Positions 58,293 to 64,000 of a DNA stretch of 64,000 nt are shown piece after piece. The notes under the pieces were generated by a model. It did not search any database and had not been told where the DNA came from. It saw only the letters and a program-made list of their open reading frames with translations. The DNA is from an uncultured Oceanobacter sp. Lineage in GTDB: Bacteria > Pseudomonadota > Gammaproteobacteria > Pseudomonadales > Oceanobacteraceae. Positions within the stretch are counted from its first letter, which is position 1; each line of letters opens with the position of its first letter. A program made the translations under genes and the position numbers. Location: contig CAJXTI010000002.1 of assembly GCA_913061185.1 (NCBI GenBank), forward strand, positions 124,001-188,000, read 5' to 3'.

Positions 58293-58883
58293 TTACAGAG
58301 TGCCTTTAGTGGATGGCATAACGCCCGCCATACGAGGATCCATTTCAACCGCCATCCGCAGCGCCCGACCAAACGCCTTGAAAATCGTCTCAGCCTGGTG
58401 GTGGGCGTTAAAACCCTTGATGTTATCAATGTGCAAACTGACCTTGGCATGATTAACAAAGCCCTGGAAAAACTCCCAGAACAACTGGGTATCCAGCTTG
58501 CCAATGGAAGCGCGGGTAAAATCACAATTGAAACTCAGGCCCGGACGACCGGAGAAATCGATCACCACCCGCGACAGCGCTTCATCCAGCGGCACATAAC
58601 TATGGCCATAACGGACGATGCCTTTCTTGTCGCCAATGGCTTCAGCAAATGCCTGACCCAGAGTGATGCCGATATCTTCCACCGTATGATGATCATCGAT
58701 GTGGAGGTCACCTTTACAAAAAATATCCAGATCAATCAGGCCATGGCGGGCAATCTGATCCATCATATGCTCCAGAAACGGCACACCGGTATCAAACTGG
58801 CTTTTGCCAGTACCGTCGAGATTGACAGACACCCGGATCCGGGTCTCCAGGGTATTACGTTCGACCGTTGCCGTGCGGGCCAT
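58293..58883 (-). CDS. hisB: Imidazoleglycerol-phosphate dehydratase (monofunctional)
   Basis: A 196-residue enzyme. Two manganese-binding His/Glu groups are in '[13 protein letters not shown]' with '[19 protein letters not shown]', and in '[13 protein letters not shown]...[17 protein letters not shown]'. It is the short form without a histidinol phosphatase domain, as in Pseudomonas. ATG at 58883 gives the usual N-terminus; the frame continues upstream to 58922. First gene of the his operon here. Confidence 0.96.
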   Translation of the reverse strand: MARTATVERNTLETRIRVSVNLDGTGKSQFDTGVPFLEHMMDQIARHGLIDLDIFCKGDLHIDDHHTVEDIGITLGQAFAEAIGDKKGIVRYGHSYVPLDEALSRVVIDFSGRPGLSFNCDFTRASIGKLDTQLFWEFFQGFVNHAKVSLHIDNIKGFNAHHQAETIFKAFGRALRMAVEMDPRMAGVMPSTKGTL

Positions 58884-59015
58884 GGAATGCTCCAAACTAT
58901 CGCCAAAGAAAAAGGAAACCATTATAAAGGGCGCGGTGGAAAACCTCCATGAAACCTCGACCAGCGTCCAAATACAGCAACGTTGCCGCTCAATTCAGTC
59001 CCAAGGGAGCCTCAA

Positions 59016-59414
59016 GTGCCCGTCAAACTCGAACATATCAACCAGCCCACCCCTGCCGACTGGGCTGATATCGCCAAGATTCAGGCCGATACGACCGACG
59101 AGCAATTACTATCGCCCGCGTTACAACACCATTTTGAACAGCAGGGTTGGCTTATCGCAGCGCGATTTAACGACCGCATCATCGGCGTTATACTCGGCTC
59201 CCGGAATCACCAGACCGTTACGTTATCAAACGCCGCAGTGAGAAGTATCACGCAGCGCCGGGGAGTTATGCATCAGACAATACACCTGCTGCAACGTTGG
59301 GCCAGTGATCAGGAAATCACCATCCGTATCAATACAGCCCCGGAAACACTGGTACTCGCGCTGGAAAAACGGGGTTTCAAACGTACCGAATCGGCCTGGA
59401 TATGGCAGCCGTAG
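59016..59414 (+). CDS. PanZ/PanM-like GNAT protein
   Basis: A 132-residue GNAT-fold protein starting at GTG 59016, with AAGGGAG about 7 bases upstream. The segment 'GWLIAARFNDRIIGVILGS' followed by 'LSNAAVRSITQRRGVMHQT' strongly resembles PanZ, the acetyl-CoA sensor that binds PanD and promotes its maturation into aspartate decarboxylase (established in enterobacteria). The acetyl-CoA loop reads 'TQRRGVMHQT', where the usual 'RxxGxG/A' is partly changed, so acetyl transfer may be absent. panD is not in this window. Divergent from hisB. Confidence 0.65.
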   Translation: MPVKLEHINQPTPADWADIAKIQADTTDEQLLSPALQHHFEQQGWLIAARFNDRIIGVILGSRNHQTVTLSNAAVRSITQRRGVMHQTIHLLQRWASDQEITIRINTAPETLVLALEKRGFKRTESAWIWQP

Positions 59415-59600
59415 AGAACCCCTAAATTGACGACGACGAGCCAACAGTCCACCACAGAAAATACTTTCAGCCACCAGAGGCAACAATCTTTTCAAGCAAT
59501 GGACGCTACACAAGTGACACCTGGCACGACATACTGCACAAGTAATCAGAACCTGATCTGTTGCCTGTAGCCAACCCACACACCAATGGACGACTCACTC

Positions 59601-60242
59601 ATGCTTCGACTCCTGACCACCATTTCCACGTTGCTTTTCAGCCTCGCTGTCTGGGCCGCTCCAACACCATCGGAAGTGGTCACTCGAGCAACCAACGGAC
59701 TGATTGATAAACTGAACCAGACCCCAGCAGAACAACGCACCGATACCGTAGTACGCGAACTCGTGATGTCGTACATCGTTCCTGCCATTGATCAGGAAAA
59801 AATCGCCAAAGGCGCACTGGGCAAATACTGGCGACTGGCCAACCCCGACCAGCAACAAGAATTTATTGACCGTTTCCGTGAGTTGCAAATTCGCACCTAC
59901 AGTGGTGCCTTCAAGGCATTCAGTGGTGAAAAGCTGGAATTTGAAGAAGCCCGTATCAATCCGGAAGGTGACAAGGCATTTGTTCAGGGACACCTGACCC
60001 AGACCAACGGCAACACCATCCCTATCGACTTCAAACTCTACCGGGAAAAAGCCGACGTCCAATGGCGGGTGTACGATGCTGTCGTCTCCGGCCTGAGCAT
60101 GGTCAAGACCTACCGTGATCAAATGGCCGAACGCCTGCAAGGCACCAACCCAAGCAATGCCACCACCCGCATGAACGAACTGCTGACGCAGTTACAGAAG
60201 GAAGCCGATCAGGTTGCCCTGCAAAACTCGACTGCAGAATAG
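59601..60242 (+). CDS. MlaC-family periplasmic phospholipid-binding protein, solitary
   Basis: A 213-residue exported protein with a signal peptide of about 19 residues ('LLFSLAVWAAPTPSEV'). The MlaC/Ttg2D family signature is clear: 'LGKYWRLANPDQQQEFIDRFRELQIRTYSGAF', 'FVQGHLTQTNGNTIPIDFKLYR' and 'WRVYDAVVSGLSMVKTYRDQ'. MlaC carries phospholipid between the outer-membrane MlaA and the inner-membrane MlaFEDB. Here it stands alone, without other mla genes, so it is an orphan paralogue or a separated component. Confidence 0.88.
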   Translation: MLRLLTTISTLLFSLAVWAAPTPSEVVTRATNGLIDKLNQTPAEQRTDTVVRELVMSYIVPAIDQEKIAKGALGKYWRLANPDQQQEFIDRFRELQIRTYSGAFKAFSGEKLEFEEARINPEGDKAFVQGHLTQTNGNTIPIDFKLYREKADVQWRVYDAVVSGLSMVKTYRDQMAERLQGTNPSNATTRMNELLTQLQKEADQVALQNSTAE

Positions 60243-60408
60243 CGCCACCGGGGGCTGTAACAGCACAGCTCCCAGCCCTCCCCAGTTCCCTGTTTCCGAG
60301 CTCAAGCAAGCGCATCAGATCCGGCAATAATCCGGGTTATGGTACATACTATGATGTTATCTTATGCGGACAACATCACGTAACCGCCCCAAGCGAGCTG
60401 AGAAACAC

Positions 60409-62799
60409 ATGCAACTGCAGGTACAAAGCCTGAAGCGCAAGCTGGTGATCGTCGCCTTGCTGACGACAACCCTCACATTGATATTTTCAAGCATTGCATT
60501 CACCTGGCTGGAATACTACCTGACTCGCCAGGACAGCGAGCGCCAGCTGACCACGCTCGGCAGCATGATGGCACGGCATAGTGCGCATGAAATCAAAGCG
60601 GGCCACATCGATGATTTGCAAGAAACCATTCGCTCACTCAGCGCCCACGGCGACATTCTGAGTGGCTGCATCTACGATATCAGCAACCATCTGCTCATCA
60701 GCTACCTGCGCGATGGCCCATCTTCAGCAGAAAGCTGCCCGCTTGAAGGACATCCAGACAGCAACGACCCCAGGCAATGGGTCTTCCCCATTCAGTACAA
60801 CAAAAACGTCATTGGAACCCTGACAATTCAGGCAACCAACGACTCACTCAACAAGCGGCTGCAGCAATTTGGTGCCTTTTCAATCGTCATTTCCGCCCTC
60901 GCCTTACTGCTCGGATTTTTCGCCTCTTCACGACTGAAAGAATTGATCTTACGTCCACTACACGACCTTTACGCAACACTCAAGCGTATCGCACAAGACA
61001 AGGACTATTCCATCCGCGCAACACGGGAAACCGACGACGAACTGGGTGCGCTGGTCGACCTGTTCAACTCACTACTACACACCATCGAAAGCGAGCATGC
61101 CGCCTTAAAAGAAAATGAGGCCCGCTTCCGTAAACTGGCCACTTTTTCACCAGTGGGTATTTTTCAGGTAGACACCCAACAAACACTGCAATACGTCAAC
61201 CAGCGTTGGCGAGAAATTCACCAGATGCATGGCGACCTGCCAGAACTCGAGCGCTGGTTTGGCTGCATCGCTCCGGCCGACCTCGACAGCCTGCGTGACG
61301 CCTGGCAACGGTTAACGACCTACCAGGAAAGCATTGCCATGGATCTGCGCTTGCTTCATCGCGACAGCACCCAGACATGGATTCACCTGATGGCCAGCTC
61401 CCTGAATGACCGCGATGGTGAAGTCATTGGCTACCTCGGAGCCATATCTGACATATCCGAGCTGAAATCGGCCCAGCTGCAAATGGAAAATCTGGCCTTC
61501 TACGATGCCCTCACCGGCCTCGCCAACCGACGACTGTTTAAAAACCGGCTGGCCAAATCCATCAAGTCTGCCCAACGAACCCGCTCCACCCTGGCACTGA
61601 TGTTTCTCGACATGGATCAGTTCAAACGTATCAACGACTCCATGGGCCACGATGCAGGTGACTTACTGCTACAAGAAGTCGCCAGACGGCTCAGCAACTG
61701 CGTGCGTGATAGAGATACCGTCTCCCGCATTGGTGGCGATGAATTCACCATCCTGCTGACCGATGTCAACCATACATCCGATGTACTGACCGTCGCCGAA
61801 AAACTGCTCGAAGCACTGAGTCGTCCAATCCGCATCAAGGGCCAAGACATCACCACCTCCGTCAGCATCGGCATCACCCTGACCCCACAGGATTCCAGCG
61901 ATCCCAACACACTGATGAAAAACGCCGACTTGGCCATGTATCGCGCCAAAGAACTCGGCCGCAACAACGTCCAATTTTTCTCGGAAGACATGAACCGCTC
62001 GATTCTTGAACACTTGAGCTGGGAACAGGAAATTAACGATGCGCTGACAGCAAACCAGTTCACACTGGCCTATCAGCCCAAAATCAGCCTGCGGGATTAC
62101 CACACCACCGGCGTAGAGGCGCTGATCCGTTGGCACCACCCGGAAAAAGGCTTCGTCTCGCCAGACCGATTTATCCCCGTAGCCGAAGAAACCGGACAGA
62201 TTCTCGCCATTGGCCGTTGGGTACTGGAGCGCAGCTGCACCGAAATGCGAGCGCTACTACAGTCGGGGGCGCTGCCAGAAAACGCCCGTATTGCCGTCAA
62301 CTTGTCGGCACGACAATTTGCCGCTCCCGACCTTGAAACCGTTATCAGCCAAGTGCTGCAAGAATCCGGGCTGTCACCCTCCAACCTGGAGCTGGAAATC
62401 ACCGAAAGCACCTTGATGCTCGACGTCGAAAGTGCCATTGCCACCATGGCCAGCCTGCAAGCGATCGGCGTCCGCTTTGCCATTGACGACTTCGGTACCG
62501 GCTACTCATCACTCGCCTACCTCAAGCGCTTACCGATCGAAGTACTCAAGGTCGACCGATCCTTCGTCCTCGATATCCCCGATGACACCAATGACATGGC
62601 CATTACCGCAGCCGTCATCGCCATGGCCCACAAACTTGGAATCATCGTCGTTGCTGAAGGTGTTGAATCCGAAGATCAGGTAAACTTCCTGCGAAATAAC
62701 CTCTGCGATGAAGGTCAGGGCTATCTTTTCAGCCGACCGCTAACCCTGCAACAACTGCAGTTATTTCTCCGCGAGGCACAAACCGCTACCTTGAAATAA
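60409..62799 (+). CDS. Membrane-bound PAS-GGDEF-EAL cyclic-di-GMP enzyme
   Basis: About 796 residues. Membrane helices at about 11-33 and 160-182 flank a periplasmic sensor domain of the CHASE8 kind, with two cysteines ('LSGCIYD', 'AESCPLEG'). A HAMP domain ('LKRIAQDKDYSIRATRETDDELGALVDLFN'), a PAS domain (about 240-360), GGDEF (intact 'RIGGDEFTILL', about 440) and EAL (intact 'GVEALIRWHHP', about 570; 'DDFGTGYSSLAYLKRLP') follow. Both signatures look active, so it may be bifunctional or one domain may regulate the other. ATG at 60409 is chosen; 60364 is possible. Confidence 0.92.
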   Translation: MQLQVQSLKRKLVIVALLTTTLTLIFSSIAFTWLEYYLTRQDSERQLTTLGSMMARHSAHEIKAGHIDDLQETIRSLSAHGDILSGCIYDISNHLLISYLRDGPSSAESCPLEGHPDSNDPRQWVFPIQYNKNVIGTLTIQATNDSLNKRLQQFGAFSIVISALALLLGFFASSRLKELILRPLHDLYATLKRIAQDKDYSIRATRETDDELGALVDLFNSLLHTIESEHAALKENEARFRKLATFSPVGIFQVDTQQTLQYVNQRWREIHQMHGDLPELERWFGCIAPADLDSLRDAWQRLTTYQESIAMDLRLLHRDSTQTWIHLMASSLNDRDGEVIGYLGAISDISELKSAQLQMENLAFYDALTGLANRRLFKNRLAKSIKSAQRTRSTLALMFLDMDQFKRINDSMGHDAGDLLLQEVARRLSNCVRDRDTVSRIGGDEFTILLTDVNHTSDVLTVAEKLLEALSRPIRIKGQDITTSVSIGITLTPQDSSDPNTLMKNADLAMYRAKELGRNNVQFFSEDMNRSILEHLSWEQEINDALTANQFTLAYQPKISLRDYHTTGVEALIRWHHPEKGFVSPDRFIPVAEETGQILAIGRWVLERSCTEMRALLQSGALPENARIAVNLSARQFAAPDLETVISQVLQESGLSPSNLELEITESTLMLDVESAIATMASLQAIGVRFAIDDFGTGYSSLAYLKRLPIEVLKVDRSFVLDIPDDTNDMAITAAVIAMAHKLGIIVVAEGVESEDQVNFLRNNLCDEGQGYLFSRPLTLQQLQLFLREAQTATLK

Positions 62800-62811
62800 T
62801 GATTCCCGCTG

Positions 62812-63867
62812 ATGACATCTGCCCTGACCACCACCGCCTTCGCTGACACCATTCTCCACTGGTACGACTTGCACGGGCGCAAACACCTGCCGTGGCAACA
62901 AGACATCACCCCCTACCGCGTGTGGGTGTCTGAAATCATGCTACAACAGACCCAAGTAGCTACCGTTATTCCCTATTACGAGCGTTTCATGGAACGCTTC
63001 CCCAACGTACAAGCGCTGGCAACAGCCGAACAAGACGATGTCCTGCACCTCTGGACCGGGCTCGGCTACTACGCCCGAGGTCGCAACCTGCACGCCTGCG
63101 CCAGACAGATCGTCGAACGCTATAACGGCGAATTCCCCCAATCTGTCGAACAACTGTCCGAATTACCCGGCATTGGCCGCTCCACTGCCGGAGCCATCGT
63201 CTCCATCAGCATGGACATACGAGCCGCCATCCTTGATGGCAACGTCAAACGGGTTCTCACCCGCTTTTACGCCGTCGAAGGCTGGCCCGGCACCACCACA
63301 GTACAAAACCGGCTCTGGGACATTGCCGAACGCCTGACGCCGCAACACCGCCACCGCGAATACACCCAAGCGATGATGGACATGGGGGCCACCCTCTGCA
63401 CCCGCAGCAAACCAGCTTGCGGCATTTGCCCGCTACAACCGGAATGCCGAGGTCACGCCAGCAGCAAACCTACCCAATACCCCAACAGCAAACCCAAAAA
63501 AGACAAACCGGAAAAACACACCTGGATGCTGATGCTGCGCAACCCACAAGGCGAATACCTGTTACAACCACGCCCTCAAACCGGTATATGGGGTGGTTTA
63601 TGGAGCTTTCCGGAAGCCCCCTCCATGGCACAAGCCGAACAATGGCTAAGCACCCATTTCGGCGACACGGCAGAACACACACAAGAACTCAACAGCTTCC
63701 GCCACACCTTCAGCCACTACCACCTGCACATCCACCCGGTAGAAATCAGCCTGACCAGATCAACGGCACAAATAGGCGAAGCCGAACAGCATTGGTACAA
63801 TCCCCGCAGCCCAAGCGCACTGGGCCTGGCCGCACCGGTAAAAAAACTGCTGCAATCCAGCCTCTGA
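62812..63867 (+). CDS. mutY: A/G-specific adenine DNA glycosylase
   Basis: A 351-residue base-excision enzyme removing adenine opposite 8-oxoguanine. Catalytic Glu is in 'WVSEIMLQQTQV', the helix-hairpin-helix is 'LPGIGRSTAGAIVS', catalytic Asp is in 'ILDGNVKRVL', and the 4Fe-4S cysteines are C-x6-C-x2-C-x5-C ('CTRSKPACGICPLQPEC'). The C-terminal MutT-like domain recognises the oxidised base. Followed by yggX, the usual pairing. Confidence 0.97.
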   Translation: MTSALTTTAFADTILHWYDLHGRKHLPWQQDITPYRVWVSEIMLQQTQVATVIPYYERFMERFPNVQALATAEQDDVLHLWTGLGYYARGRNLHACARQIVERYNGEFPQSVEQLSELPGIGRSTAGAIVSISMDIRAAILDGNVKRVLTRFYAVEGWPGTTTVQNRLWDIAERLTPQHRHREYTQAMMDMGATLCTRSKPACGICPLQPECRGHASSKPTQYPNSKPKKDKPEKHTWMLMLRNPQGEYLLQPRPQTGIWGGLWSFPEAPSMAQAEQWLSTHFGDTAEHTQELNSFRHTFSHYHLHIHPVEISLTRSTAQIGEAEQHWYNPRSPSALGLAAPVKKLLQSSL

Positions 63868-63894
63868 ACCACCGCCCAATACCAGGAACGCCAC

Positions 63895-64000
63895 ATGAGC
63901 CGCACCGTACTCTGCCGCAAATACCAGCAAACACTGCCAGCGTTGGCGACCGCCCCCTTCCCTGGCCCTGCCGGAGAAGACATCCTCAACAACGTATCAG
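63895..64000 (+). CDS. yggX: YggX-family Fe(2+)-trafficking/oxidative-damage protein (3' end outside window)
   Basis: The first 35 codons start 'MSRTVLCRKYQQTLPALA' and continue 'PFPGPAGEDILNNVS', matching the YggX N-terminus ('MSRT..C...........PPxPGxxGxxIxxxVS') with the reactive cysteine C7. AGGAA lies 7 bases upstream. The gene runs off the window. YggX helps protect iron-sulfur proteins from oxidation; co-location with iron-sulfur-containing MutY is typical. Confidence 0.9.
   Translation, partial: MSRTVLCRKYQQTLPALATAPFPGPAGEDILNNVS

Noticed and set aside
60250..60273. Inverted repeat GGGGGCTGT / ACAGCTCCC after the mlaC-like gene as a terminator
   Set aside because: The stem has a wobble pair and no T tract follows; too weak to call.

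Overview
The window is a chromosomal segment of a gammaproteobacterium, most likely a marine member of the Oceanospirillales/Pseudomonadales. The block ponA / pilMNOPQ / aroK-aroB / damX-like / gltB-gltD / hemE and the block hisB-hisH-hisA-hisF ... mutY-yggX follow the gene order known from Pseudomonas. The PomA/PomB-type stator genes, in which the key PomA charged residues are kept, suggest a sodium-driven flagellar motor and therefore a marine or saline habitat. Genes are dense on both strands. I see no rRNA, tRNA, CRISPR array, prophage or complete insertion sequence.

Layout. 1-5585: an accessory amine/amino-acid cluster (AraC-type regulator reading out of the window, ornithine-cyclodeaminase-like protein, RidA-like protein, FAD amino-acid oxidase, APC permease) closed by a strong hairpin. 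5685-8986: housekeeping rpmE, priA, pgpA. 9007-13130: a five-gene operon of a PepSY protein, two DUF347-repeat membrane proteins and an OmpR/QseB-type two-component system, with a PmrA/QseB-like direct repeat upstream. 13253-17165: membrane metallopeptidase, ribA, and a histidine kinase paired with a response regulator whose HD-GYP domain is degenerate. 17358-20555: isoprenoid precursor operon xseB-ispA-dxs. 20702-23018: pomA, pomB and an overlapping PilZ gene. 23101-27532: rsmE, a MITE-like palindromic element, a six-helix membrane protein, radA, hemE.

27636-33935 holds the most striking gene: an approximately 2,100-residue outer-membrane lipoprotein made of eleven alternating Ig-like domains with paired cysteines, Big-like domains and about 17 Asp-rich calcium-loop repeats. 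It sits inside the otherwise conserved hemE-gltD synteny and carries a perfect 377-bp internal duplication.

34018-50776: gltBD, damX-like, aroBK, the type IV pilus assembly operon pilMNOPQ, and divergent ponA (PBP1A). 50806-53649: divergent D-2-hydroxyglutarate dehydrogenase and serA, which are metabolically coupled. 53714-64000: a TonB-dependent receptor with an unusual Cys-bounded insertion, hisBHAF, a PanZ-like acetyltransferase, a solitary MlaC, a membrane GGDEF-EAL protein, mutY and the start of yggX. Three loci (PilZ, degenerate HD-GYP, GGDEF-EAL) point to cyclic-di-GMP control of motility and surface life, in keeping with the pilus, stator and giant surface lipoprotein genes.
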